64,000 nucleotides of DNA from CAZICM01 sp964537685 (GCA_964537685.1 CAZICM010000001.1:1-64000), one strand, 5' to 3'. Shown: positions 1 to 9,463, counted from the stretch's first letter. Made by a program: numbers and translations. Notes: a model not told the origin generated them from the letters alone.

Positions 1-257
1 CGACATCAAAAGATCTCGAGAATGCGATAAGCGATCTTGAGATGCTGACGATGGGGGCGCGGAAGGGGCGTGGGCAGGGATGATAGCCGTGCGCCTTGCA
101 GGCGATTGAATCGTTGTCTCAGCGCTTGGGCAACTACGGGGAAACAGGGCTTTGGGGTCTTATCGCGGCGATAGCGGTATGGGTTCGAAACGCCTTTGAT
201 TTAAGGGAATTCGGTGCCAAGTGCCCCAGGGTGCGCGCGGCATTGATGAGATGGGTT
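1..257. other. no gene recognised at left edge
   Basis: I see no convincing gene here. The only open frame, 96-359 on the plus strand, lies partly antisense to the minus-strand gene that ends at 258 and has no ribosome binding site. The stretch is downstream of that gene, so it may hold its 3' end signals, but no strong hairpin with a T-tract stands out. Confidence 0.4.
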
Positions 258-989
258 CTAAATATCGCCGTATTCTTCCGCCAGCCGGGCAAGCTCGCGC
301 TTGGTGAGCGGGCGTTTGGAAATGGCATAACGATCGTAGGTGCCATACATTTTCTTTAGTGTTTCGCTCGAGATGTCGCTGATCGGTGCGTGCAGCAATA
401 CGTCGTAATGGTTGCAGCGGCCGTCGGCGATCGAGGGTAAAAACGCGAGCTCAACCCAATACCATGTTCCATTCATTTTCCGGTATTGGGCAAGGGGGCC
501 CGCCGGTCTCACATCCGGGTTCTGTTTGCGGAGAAAACTGTCGCTTCCGCTCGCGCTCACCGAGCGCAGCCGCTTGCTGTAAGGGCAAACATAGAGCGAG
601 TTCCATTTCGAGCCGCACAAAGGGCGCAGTGTGGCCCGCACATCTCCGCCGCCCGAGACCACCCGGTGAGGTTTGCCCTCCAGCAATACAACCGTCGTGG
701 CCACCAGTTCGCCCAAGCGGTCGAGAATCATTTTCTGAATGGGGTTTTCCGGCGACATCATCGCCAATAGCTCGGCGCGCACCGATTCCCATGGACGGCC
801 TACGTTGCGGTGCAGAAATGCCACAAGATGCGCGGTGCCTTCCTTGACTTGCTTGTTGCCCCGATCGCTTGCGCTGCCTCCGCTAAACGTGTCCTCTTCA
901 ACCGGCGTCCTCGAGGACGGGGGCCGGGTGCTGGGGATTTGTGAGGAAGGTCCAGATGAACCGAATCGGCTGTCTTCTCCGTGTATCAT
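258..989 (-). CDS. hypothetical protein with VGRPW motif
   Basis: This is a 243-residue protein of unknown function. The start at 989 is chosen because ACGGAG lies just upstream; an in-frame start at 1055 would sit inside a palindrome. Residues 1-45 are Ser/Pro-rich and probably disordered. The folded part begins near KEGTAHLVAFLHRNVGRPWESV, continues through a central basic segment (CPYSKRL) and ends with a basic segment, KRPLTKRELARLAEEYGDI. There is no signal peptide, membrane segment or catalytic motif I can name. Uncharacterised proteins with a similar FL-x-VGRPW-x-x-V signature exist in several large bacterial genomes, but that is recollection only. It stands alone, divergent from the RecD2 helicase gene. 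Confidence 0.65.
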   Translation of the reverse strand: MIHGEDSRFGSSGPSSQIPSTRPPSSRTPVEEDTFSGGSASDRGNKQVKEGTAHLVAFLHRNVGRPWESVRAELLAMMSPENPIQKMILDRLGELVATTVVLLEGKPHRVVSGGGDVRATLRPLCGSKWNSLYVCPYSKRLRSVSASGSDSFLRKQNPDVRPAGPLAQYRKMNGTWYWVELAFLPSIADGRCNHYDVLLHAPISDISSETLKKMYGTYDRYAISKRPLTKRELARLAEEYGDI

Positions 990-1044
990 GGGTGGCTCCG
1001 TGTAAACCGTCGTAAAACAATCGCCTGGGTTTGCCGGTGGGTAA

Positions 1045-1067
1045 ATTTTATGCAATATGCATAAAAT
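1045..1067. promoter_or_regulatory. perfect 10-bp inverted repeat, operator candidate
   Basis: ATTTTATGCA and TGCATAAAAT are separated by ATA. The repeat lies 56-78 bp upstream of the preferred start (989) of the hypothetical gene, in the AT-rich part of the divergent region. Its form fits a dimeric regulator site, but the regulator is unknown. Confidence 0.45.
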
Positions 1068-1469
1068 CCGATGGAGTTGCCATCGGCAAAGGCCCCGGCG
1101 GCTGTTTTAAAGCCTGCTCGGCGGCTCAGTAGAAGTAGAACGGACTGTGTTTCGTTGCGGCGCGTTCAATTCGATGGAATTGAATATGTGCTAAATCGAA
1201 TTGTGACCCGAAACGATGGCGGGTAATCCCGCTGTTTCCGTGTGCCGTGCTGGGTAGGCAACCTATTCTACGGGCCGAATCGGCTGTTCCTTCCCTGCTT
1301 GGTGATGCTCTTCAACGATGCTGTGAAAACGCAATGCAATGAATAACGTGCCGCAACACATGAAACATAACGCGGCGCATAAGTCCGGCAATGCGTTTTT
1401 TGAGGCTTTGTTGTGCGGGGCGGTCCGGGCGATTTTTTGGGGCATTGCGGTGCGGGCGGGCTTTTGAGC
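1056..1469. other. divergent intergenic region
   Basis: About 410 bp between the minus-strand hypothetical gene and the RecD2 helicase. It holds two inverted repeats (1045-1067 and 1165-1184) and must carry both promoters, though I cannot place -35/-10 boxes with confidence. Short frames on either strand look like chance. Confidence 0.5.
1165..1184. repeat. 8-bp inverted repeat
   Basis: TTCAATTC and GAATTGAA flank a GATG spacer. A half-site-like AAATCGAATT follows at about 1194-1203. It may be a regulator site for either divergent gene. Confidence 0.35.
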
Positions 1470-3782
1470 ATGCTCCGCGCCGTGTCAGCCAAGCCGTTGA
1501 AAGCGAAGGTGCCCGCGCCGAAGTCGGCGGAGAGCCAGGCCGCAGTGCAGCCCGCTCCCGCGGCGTTGAAAGGCGCGGCTCAGCAGGCGTTGTTTGGCCA
1601 GAACGCGCGCGATCGTTCCGACAGTGTGGAGGGGGAAGTCGTGCGGGTGACTTACGAAAGCGATGCGACGGGCTTTCGGGTGCTGAAGGTGAATGCGGGG
1701 GGGCAGGAGCAGACGTGGGTGGGCACCTTTGCGTCGGTGATTCCAGGGACGCGGGTGAGGGCGACCGGGCGCTGGGTGCGCGATGCCAAGCACGGTGAGC
1801 AGTTGAAGGTGGAGACGCTTCTGACGGTGGCTCCATCGACGCTGGAGGGGCTTGAGAAGTATTTGGGTTCGGGGATGGTGCACGGTGTGGGGCCGGCGTT
1901 TGCAAAGCGTATTGTCGAGACCTTTGGGGAAGGCACGCTGGAGGTGCTCGACAACGCGCCTGAGCGGCTGTCGGAAGTGCCGGGGCTGGGGGCGGTGCGG
2001 GCGGCGGCGGTGAAAAAGGCGTGGGGCGCTCAGCGGGCGGTGGGCGCGATTATGATTTTTCTTCAGGCGCACGGGGCGTCGCCTGCGCTGGCAGCCCGTA
2101 TTTATAAGCGTTTTGGTTCAAGCGCGATGGATGTGGTGTCGCGCAATCCGTATCGGCTGGCGCTGGATGTGTGGGGAATCGGTTTTAAGACGGCCGATAA
2201 ACTCGCGCAGTCGGTGGGGATTGAGCCGACGGCGCCGGAGCGTATCCAGGCGGGCGTGCTTCAGACCTTGCACGATTGGAATGGCAAAGGGCATGTGTTC
2301 GCCGAGCGGGTGAGCCTCGCGATGAATGCGGCGGTGATGCTGGGGTGCGAGGACGATAAGGCCGAGCAGGCGATCGATGCGCTGAGCGCGATGGGAAAGG
2401 TGAAGGTGTCGGCGCTTGTGTCGGGGGGCAGCGCGGTATATCCGGCGAAGCTGTTTGATGCGGAGCAGAGGCTGTCCAAGCGCTTGTTGGAGCTTGTGGA
2501 GAGCGGGCAGGATGAGGGCGTGTCGCGCGCGCTTTCAAAGGCCAATGTGGAGCGGGCGATCGCGGCGTTTGAGAGCAAGGCGGGGGTGACGCTGGCGCCC
2601 GCGCAGAGGCAGGCGATTGAGCAGGCGGCGCGGCACAGTGTGCTGGTGATTACGGGCGGGCCGGGCGTGGGAAAGACCACGATTGTGCGGGCTTTGCTGT
2701 CGCTGTTCGATCAGGCGGGGATGAGCGCCAAGCTTGCGGCGCCGACGGGAAGAGCGGCCAAGCGGATGAGCGAAGCGACGGGGCGGGAGGCGCAGACGGT
2801 GCACCGTTTGTTGGAGTGGGAGCCTAAGGAGCGTTCGTTTCTGCGGAATCGGAGCCGGCCGATTGAGGCGGGGGCGCTCATTGTGGACGAGAGTTCGATG
2901 CTGGATTTGGAGCTGGCCGATTCGCTGCTTCAGGCCACGGGGGATGCGACGCGGCTGCTCTTGGTTGGAGATGTAGATCAATTGCCATCGGTCGGGCCGG
3001 GAGCGGTGCTCCGCGATGTAATCGAGTCGGGGAAAGTGCCGTGTGTGAGGCTTTCGCAGATCTTCCGGCAGGCCGAGGGAAGTCTCATCGTGAAGAATGC
3101 GCACCGTATTCACGATGGGCTGATGCCCGAGGGGGCGAAGAGCGCGGGCAGTGAGTTTTATGTGATCGAAAGAACGCGGCCGGATTTGGCGGCCGAGACG
3201 ATTTTGAATTTGGTGAGCGAGCGTATTCCGGGGCGATTTGGCTTTTCCGCGAGGGAAAATATTCAGGTGCTGACGCCCATGCACCGGGGCGAGGCGGGAG
3301 CGATGGCGCTGAATGAGAAGCTTCAGGCGGTGCTGAATCCCGAGGGGCCGAGTGTGTCGCGGGGCCAGAAAATGCTGCGTTTGGGCGATAAAGTGATGCA
3401 GCTCCGCAATGACTACGACCGCGAGGTTTACAACGGGGATGTCGGTTTTATTGAGAAGATCGATGCCGAGACGCGGGAGCTGTTGGTGCGTTTTGATGAT
3501 CGCGAGGTCGTGTATGACGAGAGCGATTTGGACGAACTGACACTCGCGTATGCGACGAGCATTCACAAGAGTCAGGGCAGTGAGTATCCCGTCGTCGTTG
3601 TGCCTATTTTGACGCAGCATTTTGTGATGCTGTCGCGCAACTTGCTGTACACAGCCGTGACGAGGGGCAAGCGTCTGGTGGTGCTGGTGGCCGATCCAAG
3701 GGCGCTTTCGATTGCCCTTGGAGAGCTGCGGCGCGAGATGAGGCTGAGTTATCTCGCGGAGCGTTTGCGCGGCGCTGTTTAG
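1470..3782 (+). CDS. recD2: RecD2-type ATP-dependent DNA helicase
   Basis: A superfamily 1 5'-3' DNA helicase of about 770 residues, of the stand-alone RecD2 type that works without RecBC. The N-terminal part has the OB-like start EGEVVRVTYESDATGF and then helix-hairpin-helix segments (GSGMVHGVGPAFAKRIVETFG). The motor core has Walker A GGPGVGKTT near residue 396, Walker B LIVDESSMLD, the LVGDVDQLPSVGPG motif, LTPMHRGEAGAMALN, then SIHKSQGSEYP and YTAVTRGKRLVVLV for the last helicase motifs. The ATG at 1470 is preferred; a GTG at 1413 is in frame but adds a segment unlike the family. The stop overlaps the stop of the convergent kinase gene by 4 bp. Likely role: DNA repair and removal of replication obstacles. 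Confidence 0.9.
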   Translation: MLRAVSAKPLKAKVPAPKSAESQAAVQPAPAALKGAAQQALFGQNARDRSDSVEGEVVRVTYESDATGFRVLKVNAGGQEQTWVGTFASVIPGTRVRATGRWVRDAKHGEQLKVETLLTVAPSTLEGLEKYLGSGMVHGVGPAFAKRIVETFGEGTLEVLDNAPERLSEVPGLGAVRAAAVKKAWGAQRAVGAIMIFLQAHGASPALAARIYKRFGSSAMDVVSRNPYRLALDVWGIGFKTADKLAQSVGIEPTAPERIQAGVLQTLHDWNGKGHVFAERVSLAMNAAVMLGCEDDKAEQAIDALSAMGKVKVSALVSGGSAVYPAKLFDAEQRLSKRLLELVESGQDEGVSRALSKANVERAIAAFESKAGVTLAPAQRQAIEQAARHSVLVITGGPGVGKTTIVRALLSLFDQAGMSAKLAAPTGRAAKRMSEATGREAQTVHRLLEWEPKERSFLRNRSRPIEAGALIVDESSMLDLELADSLLQATGDATRLLLVGDVDQLPSVGPGAVLRDVIESGKVPCVRLSQIFRQAEGSLIVKNAHRIHDGLMPEGAKSAGSEFYVIERTRPDLAAETILNLVSERIPGRFGFSARENIQVLTPMHRGEAGAMALNEKLQAVLNPEGPSVSRGQKMLRLGDKVMQLRNDYDREVYNGDVGFIEKIDAETRELLVRFDDREVVYDESDLDELTLAYATSIHKSQGSEYPVVVVPILTQHFVMLSRNLLYTAVTRGKRLVVLVADPRALSIALGELRREMRLSYLAERLRGAV

Positions 3783-4996
3783 GGAGAGCTGCTGTTTTTT
3801 GGCGATGCCGAAGTGGATATCGCCGGGGCGGCGTTCAACGAGACGGCCGGTGCGCCTGCTGGGCTTGGTTCCGCGGGTTTTCGGATGCGCAGGGTGAAGA
3901 AGGTGTAGATCGCCGCTGCCACAATGCCGGCGAGTACGGCGCTTAGAATCAGCTTGGAGTTTGCTGAAATGCGCCTGTCGGGACGGGTGCCTCCCCAGGC
4001 CGAGTCGGTGCTTAAGGACTGCGAGGGTCTCGATGCCGAGGCCGCCGAGGGAGGGGGGACGGAGTCGATGCTCTTGATTTCTAGGCTTTGCGCGGAAGGC
4101 CGCTCGGCCGTGTCGGGATGCCCACCCATGGCTTTTAGGGCCGCCGATAACTCACCAATGGTTTGAAAACGCTGATCGGGCCGCTTTTGAAGGCAGCGCG
4201 CCACGATGGCTTCGTACCAGGGCGGAATATCGGGGCGCGCCTGATGCAAAGGCGCCGGCTCGTCCTGAAGCACCGAGCCCACAACCTCGGTAAATGAAGG
4301 CGCCCGGAAGGGCGATATGCCCGCCGCAAGCTCATACAAAATGACCCCGAGCGCCCAAATGTCCGATCGGGCATCTGTCTCTTTGACCCGCACAATCTGC
4401 TCGGGCGACATGTACAGCGGCGATCCGATGATCTCGCCGCTCTTGGTGATGTTCTGCGCATGCGGCGACAGATGCTTGGAGACGCCAAAATCCAGCACTT
4501 TGATGCAGGGCGTGCCATTGGGGCGGCGGGTCAAAAACAAGTTCGCCGGCTTTAAATCGCGGTGAACAATATTGTGCTGATGCGCCTCGGCCATCGCCTC
4601 GCAAGCCTGCAGCATCCAATCCCGGATTTCGTCGATGGGCAAAGGGCCGCGCTCGCGCAGGAGATGTTTGAGATCCGTCCCCCTCAGATATTCCATCACC
4701 ATGTAGGGCGTGCCGCCTTCGCCAAGCCGGCCTACGTCCACCACCTTCACGATATGCTCGCCCTTCAGACGTGCCGCCGCTCTCGCCTCCCGCAAAAAGC
4801 GTTCTACGGCCCGCGCCCCATCGAGCCGATCCGCTAAAAGAAATTTAATCGCGAACAGCTCATCCAAATCGAGATGGCGCGCCGCTGCGACAAGGCCCAT
4901 TCCGCCCTGGCCAATCACGCGCTCCAAGCGGTATTTGCCCAGCAGGATCTCCCCAATTTCCACCGGCAGTTGTATGGGCTGGCCTTGATCTTCCAT
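3779..4996 (-). CDS. Hanks-type Ser/Thr protein kinase, membrane-anchored
   Basis: A kinase of about 405 residues. The kinase domain spans roughly residues 20-290 with the glycine loop GQGGMGLV, Lys51 in FAIKFL, catalytic HRDLKPAN (145-152), DFG (169-171) and the activation-loop end GSPLYMSPEQ. A Ser/Pro-rich linker follows, then one membrane helix (LILSAVLAGIVAAAIYTFF) and a short Pro/Ala tail outside. The kinase therefore faces the cytoplasm without a sensor domain outside. ATG 4996 is chosen over an upstream TTG at 5017. It is convergent with recD2, stop codons overlapping. Confidence 0.88.
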   Translation of the reverse strand: MEDQGQPIQLPVEIGEILLGKYRLERVIGQGGMGLVAAARHLDLDELFAIKFLLADRLDGARAVERFLREARAAARLKGEHIVKVVDVGRLGEGGTPYMVMEYLRGTDLKHLLRERGPLPIDEIRDWMLQACEAMAEAHQHNIVHRDLKPANLFLTRRPNGTPCIKVLDFGVSKHLSPHAQNITKSGEIIGSPLYMSPEQIVRVKETDARSDIWALGVILYELAAGISPFRAPSFTEVVGSVLQDEPAPLHQARPDIPPWYEAIVARCLQKRPDQRFQTIGELSAALKAMGGHPDTAERPSAQSLEIKSIDSVPPPSAASASRPSQSLSTDSAWGGTRPDRRISANSKLILSAVLAGIVAAAIYTFFTLRIRKPAEPSPAGAPAVSLNAAPAISTSASPKNSSSP

Positions 4997-5294
4997 GCCG
5001 TGCACGCGGGGCCGCAATCGGAAGCATCGAGGCTAACACCGCTTTATTCACGGCGTCCATCTCGGCGGGGCTTGCCGAAGCCGTTCAAGTCCAGCAAAAA
5101 GCGCGCAATTGAAGGGTGCCGCGGCGCTTTCAAGAAGCGTTGCCCTGCGTGGGCCTCCCTGATAGGGTGCCGCCCCTTCCAGCAAGCGGCTGGCAGGTAT
5201 TTAACGGGCACGCGGTGTTGGCTTTGTTCCGCCGCGCACCTTCTTACATTCGGCGCGTTTTTCAAAGAGAACGATTCAAGTTGGAGTAGCGAGC

Positions 5295-6434
5295 ATGGCA
5301 GGGGATAACGGACAGCAAGCGGGCGCAACGGCGGCGGGACTTCAAATCGGCGGCGGAGCGGCCATTGTCGCGCCGGTCAGCGCTTTTCAAAATGGAGTTC
5401 CTGGCAATGCGCTGGTCGTGATTCCAATGACCAAGCCCGCCGATGAGCTGAAGGAGCTTTTGGCGAAGGGGCCGGTTGCCATCACGGTGGAGGACATGTG
5501 GAAGCTGCTTGGCTTCAACGGTCCTGCCGTGCAGGTGCAGGATGATCAGGGCCGTCCTATTGCGATCGGCCTGGAAGACTTGATTGCGGGCTTGGAAAAG
5601 CATTGGCAAGAGCAGCCCGACGATCTGAACCGCGGCCGTATTTTCGCCCAGGAATTGATTAAGCACAGCCGTTTCCAGAAGGCGGAGCAGGTGCTTTCCA
5701 AGGTGGTGGCCAAGGGCGGAACGGGCGATGACTGGCTTGCGCTGGGCATTACGCAGCTTTCGCAAGAGAAGTTCGACAAGGCCGAGGGCACGCTAAAGGG
5801 CGCCCAGAATTTGCTGAAGAACAATCCTTATCCTTCGCTGCATTTGGCGAAGCTGTTCCGCATGAAGAAAGAGCCGGCGAAGGAACGCGAGCACATCGAC
5901 AAGGCGATTTCTATCGATGTGGGCTGCGTCGATGCGTGGGCCGTGCTTTTCCAGCATGTGAAGGATGAGCAGAGCGAGGAAGCGGCCGTGGCCGAGGTCG
6001 AGCGCGTGGCCGAAGGCAAGAAGTCGGCGGCTCCCTATGTGGCCATTCAAGGCTTCTATGCGAACACCGAAGAAACCCGCGACAAGGCCATTGGTTTTGC
6101 GAAGAAGGCCGTCGAAAAGAATCCCGACGATCCGCTCGCGCTTCTGTGCCTGTCGGCGCTTTATGGCCAAAAGGGCGATTTAGAAGCGGTTGCGCGCTTG
6201 CTCGCGCCTCACGAGGGCAAGATGAGCCGCGATGTGCGCCTCGCGAACAATTACTTCGAAGCGCTCTTCCAATCGCGCCAAATCGAAAAGGTGACCAAGC
6301 TGCTGAATGCGCTGGCAGGCTCGCCCAACCGCGAGGTGAAGCAGTTTGCGATTGAGCGTTCCAAGCTGGTTGCGCAGTATCTGCAACAGCAGCAGCAGCA
6401 GCTCTCCGCCGCGGCTCAAACCCGCAAGGCGTAG
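5295..6434 (+). CDS. TPR-repeat cytoplasmic protein
   Basis: A 379-residue protein without signal peptide or membrane segment. Residues 1-45 are Gly/Ala-rich. Residues 60-110 form a small domain (PVAITVEDMWKLLGF). From about residue 110 on, repeated helical pairs of TPR type occur (LGITQLSQEKFDKAEGTLKGA; KKAVEKNPDDPLALLCLSALYG). The tail ends in a Gln run. The start is supported by TTGGAG about 10 nt upstream of the ATG. TPR proteins are scaffolds; the partner is not evident. It is monocistronic as far as can be seen. Confidence 0.7.
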   Translation: MAGDNGQQAGATAAGLQIGGGAAIVAPVSAFQNGVPGNALVVIPMTKPADELKELLAKGPVAITVEDMWKLLGFNGPAVQVQDDQGRPIAIGLEDLIAGLEKHWQEQPDDLNRGRIFAQELIKHSRFQKAEQVLSKVVAKGGTGDDWLALGITQLSQEKFDKAEGTLKGAQNLLKNNPYPSLHLAKLFRMKKEPAKEREHIDKAISIDVGCVDAWAVLFQHVKDEQSEEAAVAEVERVAEGKKSAAPYVAIQGFYANTEETRDKAIGFAKKAVEKNPDDPLALLCLSALYGQKGDLEAVARLLAPHEGKMSRDVRLANNYFEALFQSRQIEKVTKLLNALAGSPNREVKQFAIERSKLVAQYLQQQQQQLSAAAQTRKA

Positions 6435-6552
6435 TGGCTATTTGCCGGCGGCGCCCGCCAAAAATTCCGGCATATCTTCCTCCCCGCATTCATCACGAAT
6501 CTTTCGCATAAGGCCCAATTCCTGTAGGCTCCACTTATTCATTGGAGGCCTT

Positions 6553-8370
6553 ATGGCAGCGAGCATCTTGGGGCGCGGACGCATTGGTTTACTGTTTGGC
6601 TTAATCGCAGGCGTGGCTGTTTTTACGGCTGGATGCGGCGATGAGCCCACGACCGGAGGCACAACGGGAGGGAATAGTTCTTCTTCCTCCTCGAGTACAT
6701 CGGGCATGTCGTCCACATCGAGCTCGTCGGGCATGGCCTCGTCCTCGAGCTCGTCCACATCGTCCTCGAGCTCATCCAGCGGATCGGTGCCCGAGTGTGT
6801 CGATGCCGTGGACTGCACGATGGCCACGCTCTGCCAGACGGCTTCCTGCGATGCGGGCACATGCGTTTACACCGATGTTTCCATCGACGACAGCGATGCC
6901 TGCACCGATGATGCCTGCGATCCCGCGACAGGCATGGTTTCCCACACGCCCAAGGCGATTGATGACGGAAACGCCTGTACAGACGACAAATGCGACATGA
7001 TGACGGGCAACATCACGCACGATCCCGTCAACATCAATGACAACAACGAGTGCACCAACGATAGCTGCAGTCCTCAAACGGGCGTGATGCACGTCGCGGT
7101 GAGCGTGGACGATGGAAATGCGTGCACGGCCGATTCCTGCGATCCGGTGATGGGCATTCAGAACACGCCGATTACCTGCAATGACAACAGCGCCTGCACC
7201 AGCGATTCCTGCAATGCGATGACGGGCTGTGTCTACACGCCGATCACCTGCAACGACAACAATCTATGCACCGATGACACCTGCGACGCCGCGATGGGCT
7301 GTGTGTTTACGCCGGTGAACCTCAACGACAACAACGCCTGCACCACCGACGCCTGCAATCCAATGACAGGCGTTTCGCATACGCCGATTACCTGCACGGA
7401 CAACAACGCCTGCACGCAGGACAACGTGTGCAATCCCGCGACGGGCTGTGTCTTCAATGCCATCACCTGCAACGACAACAACGCCTGTACCAACGATTCA
7501 TGCAATCCGGCGAGCGGCTGTATTTTCTCGGCCATTCAGTGCAACGACAACAATGCTTGCACACAGGATTCGTGCAACACCATGACAGGCTGCGCCTACG
7601 CGCCAATCACCTGCAACGACAACAACGCCTGCTCCGACGATTCATGCAATCCCATGAGCGGCTGTGTGTTCTCGCCCAAGGTCTGCAATGACAACAGCGC
7701 CTGCACCAACGATTCGTGCAATCAGGCAACGGGCTGTGTGTTCAATCCCATTACCTGCAACGACAACAACCCTTGCACGACCAACTCCTGCAACGCCGCG
7801 ACAGGCTGTGTGTATCCGCCTGTGAGCGTCGACGATGGCAATGCCTGCACCGCGGATGCCTGCGATCCCGCGTCTGGAGCGATTTCCCACACGCCCAATC
7901 CCGTGGCTCCGGACAACGATGGATGCACGGCGGATTCCTGCGATCCGGCGACGGGTCAACCTGTGTACACGCCCGCGGCCGCGGGGACCTGCTGCGCTCA
8001 TTCTCTGTGCATAACAGGCACGAAGATCGATGCGGCGGCCTGCTCCTACACGGGCGCGAACAACAACTGCGCGACCACCATCTGTCAGATGGACCCCTTC
8101 TGCTGCAACTCATCCTTTGACAGCATCTGCCAAGGGCACACAATCAATCAGACCTATTGTCCAACCGGCAATGCGGCCCAGCCCACCTTCACCTGCAACT
8201 GCGCCCACAGCTATTGCGTTACGGGCGTGGCGCTTACGGCCACTTGCGATCCCTGTGTCAAGAAGATCTGCGAATCGGATTCGTTCTGCTGCTCCAACAG
8301 TTGGGACAGTCTTTGCGTGAACGAGACCAACACCATTTGCCGCATTCCTGTGGGTGCGGACTGCAAGTAA
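6553..8370 (+). CDS. surface lipoprotein with about 15 Cys/Asp repeats
   Basis: A 605-residue lipoprotein. The start has TTGGAGG 5 nt upstream; the frame is open further upstream but overlaps the previous gene. Signal peptide with lipobox VFTAGC is followed by a long Ser/Thr-Gly linker. Then come some 15 tandem repeats of 24 residues with the pattern CNDNNACTxDSCNxxTGCVxxPIT, each rich in Asp/Asn with paired cysteines, which suggests disulfide-linked, Ca-binding rods. The C-terminus holds two related Cys modules (CCAHSLCITG... and CNCAHSYCVTG..., each with FCC and a W/F-DS-x-C motif). Likely outer-membrane anchored and extracellular; function unknown. Confidence 0.8.
   Translation: MAASILGRGRIGLLFGLIAGVAVFTAGCGDEPTTGGTTGGNSSSSSSSTSGMSSTSSSSGMASSSSSSTSSSSSSSGSVPECVDAVDCTMATLCQTASCDAGTCVYTDVSIDDSDACTDDACDPATGMVSHTPKAIDDGNACTDDKCDMMTGNITHDPVNINDNNECTNDSCSPQTGVMHVAVSVDDGNACTADSCDPVMGIQNTPITCNDNSACTSDSCNAMTGCVYTPITCNDNNLCTDDTCDAAMGCVFTPVNLNDNNACTTDACNPMTGVSHTPITCTDNNACTQDNVCNPATGCVFNAITCNDNNACTNDSCNPASGCIFSAIQCNDNNACTQDSCNTMTGCAYAPITCNDNNACSDDSCNPMSGCVFSPKVCNDNSACTNDSCNQATGCVFNPITCNDNNPCTTNSCNAATGCVYPPVSVDDGNACTADACDPASGAISHTPNPVAPDNDGCTADSCDPATGQPVYTPAAAGTCCAHSLCITGTKIDAAACSYTGANNNCATTICQMDPFCCNSSFDSICQGHTINQTYCPTGNAAQPTFTCNCAHSYCVTGVALTATCDPCVKKICESDSFCCSNSWDSLCVNETNTICRIPVGADCK
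6883..7974 (+). repeat. tandem 72-bp coding repeats
   Basis: About 15 copies of an approximately 72-bp unit encode the 24-residue Cys/Asp/Asn repeats. Middle copies (7172-7800) are most alike and share the TGCAA(C/T)GACAACA core; the outer copies are diverged. Confidence 0.8.
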
Positions 8371-8411
8371 TCGGTCTTCGGGCTTAGCCGCCCGGTAGGC
8401 TACTTTTGAGT

Positions 8412-8450
8412 GCGGACGGGAAGAAAACTCCCGTCCGCGCTTGTTTTGTG
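8412..8450 (+). terminator. intrinsic terminator
   Basis: A perfect 10-bp stem, GCGGACGGGA / TCCCGTCCGC, with loop AGAAAAC, is followed by GCTTGTTTTGTG. It closes transcription of the repeat lipoprotein and shows that the in-frame GTG at 8410 is not the start of the next gene. Confidence 0.75.
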
Positions 8451-8466
8451 CGAAAAATGCCGCGCC

Positions 8467-9450
8467 ATGGCCACAGAGAAAACGGCATCCCCCAAAAAGA
8501 AGAGCAAGAAAAAGAAGATCGCCGAGGTGTCCGCGCCTCCGCCTGAACCCGCAAAACACGCGCATGCAGACCACGGTTCAAAGCCGCCGTGGGCACATCT
8601 GGCCGCGATCGGCGGGACGATCGGTTTGGTGGCCCTGATTGTGCTGGCTTCGCGGGGAGGCGATTCTTCCAAGGGCGAAGAAGCCAATGCGCAACATGCC
8701 GATGCCGATACGGCGACGCTCGAGAAAAGCTGCGGCAAGGGCGATGGAGCGGCCTGTCTTGCGCTGGGCGAACGCCTCGAGAAGGTGGAAGAGAACAAGG
8801 CCAAAGCGGCCGAGAGCTATCAAAAAGCCTGCGAGGCGAAAAACGCTCAAGGCTGTATTCGCCGGGGCAAGCTTCAATTGACGGGCGCGCTTTCAGGCGA
8901 TCGCAATCCCACGCTGGCCGTTGAGTATTTTCAGAAGGCTTGCGATATGGGCTCGGGCGATGGATGCCAAGAGCAGGGAGCGATGGCGGCCTCGGGTTTT
9001 GGCGCTGAAAAAGGCGAGGCGGCGGCTGCGGCACTCTATAAAAAAGGCTGCGATCTCAAGAGCGGCACGGCTTGTTTTGCGCTCGGCATGATGATCTACA
9101 ACGGCCAGGGCGGACTCGAGAAAAACGACACCGAAGCCGTCAAGACCTTTGAAAAATCGTGCGGTTTTGGTGCGGCGACAGGCTGCACGGGCGTGGGACG
9201 ATTGACGCTCAATGGCAAGGGCGTGCCCAAAGATCCGGTGAAGGGCGTGGAGTATTTAACGAAGGCATGCGAGGGCGGCGATGGGATGGGCTGCCGGACC
9301 TTGGCGCTTTCCTATGAGAATGCGGTTGAACTGCCGCAGGACAGCCAGAAAGCCAAGCTGTTCTATCAAAAGGGGTGTCAGGTGGGCGATCGGATGAGTT
9401 GCACGCGGCTCGAGGGCTCGGGCAATAGCGGGCGCCGCGAAGCTCAATAA
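8467..9450 (+). CDS. Sel1-repeat, Cys-rich single-pass membrane protein
   Basis: A 327-residue protein. ATG 8467 is chosen because the upstream GTG lies in a terminator. The cytoplasmic N-terminus is Lys-rich (SPKKKSKKKK), followed by a membrane helix at about residues 42-62 (LAAIGGTIGLVALIVLA). The outside part is made of about seven Sel1/TPR-like units with spaced cysteines (YQKACEAKNAQGCIRRGKLQL; YKKGCDLKSGTACFALGMMIYNGQG), as in the Helicobacter cysteine-rich proteins where each unit is closed by a disulfide. A binding scaffold is likely; the partner is unknown. Confidence 0.75.
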   Translation: MATEKTASPKKKSKKKKIAEVSAPPPEPAKHAHADHGSKPPWAHLAAIGGTIGLVALIVLASRGGDSSKGEEANAQHADADTATLEKSCGKGDGAACLALGERLEKVEENKAKAAESYQKACEAKNAQGCIRRGKLQLTGALSGDRNPTLAVEYFQKACDMGSGDGCQEQGAMAASGFGAEKGEAAAAALYKKGCDLKSGTACFALGMMIYNGQGGLEKNDTEAVKTFEKSCGFGAATGCTGVGRLTLNGKGVPKDPVKGVEYLTKACEGGDGMGCRTLALSYENAVELPQDSQKAKLFYQKGCQVGDRMSCTRLEGSGNSGRREAQ

Positions 9451-9463
9451 GGGGTGGCGATCA

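Noticed and set aside
181..200. GGTTCGAAA-like T-arm of a tRNA
   Set aside because: No matching acceptor stem or anticodon arm could be folded around it.
2535..3620. 361-codon minus-strand frame
   Set aside because: Antisense to the RecD2 helicase motifs, which are clearly coding on the plus strand.
7172..7800. CRISPR-like regular repeats
   Set aside because: Periodicity is 72 bp, in frame, without unique spacers; it encodes a protein repeat.
8410..8466. GTG start of the Sel1 protein gene
   Set aside because: The codon is at the base of a perfect terminator hairpin; ATG 8467 is the better start.
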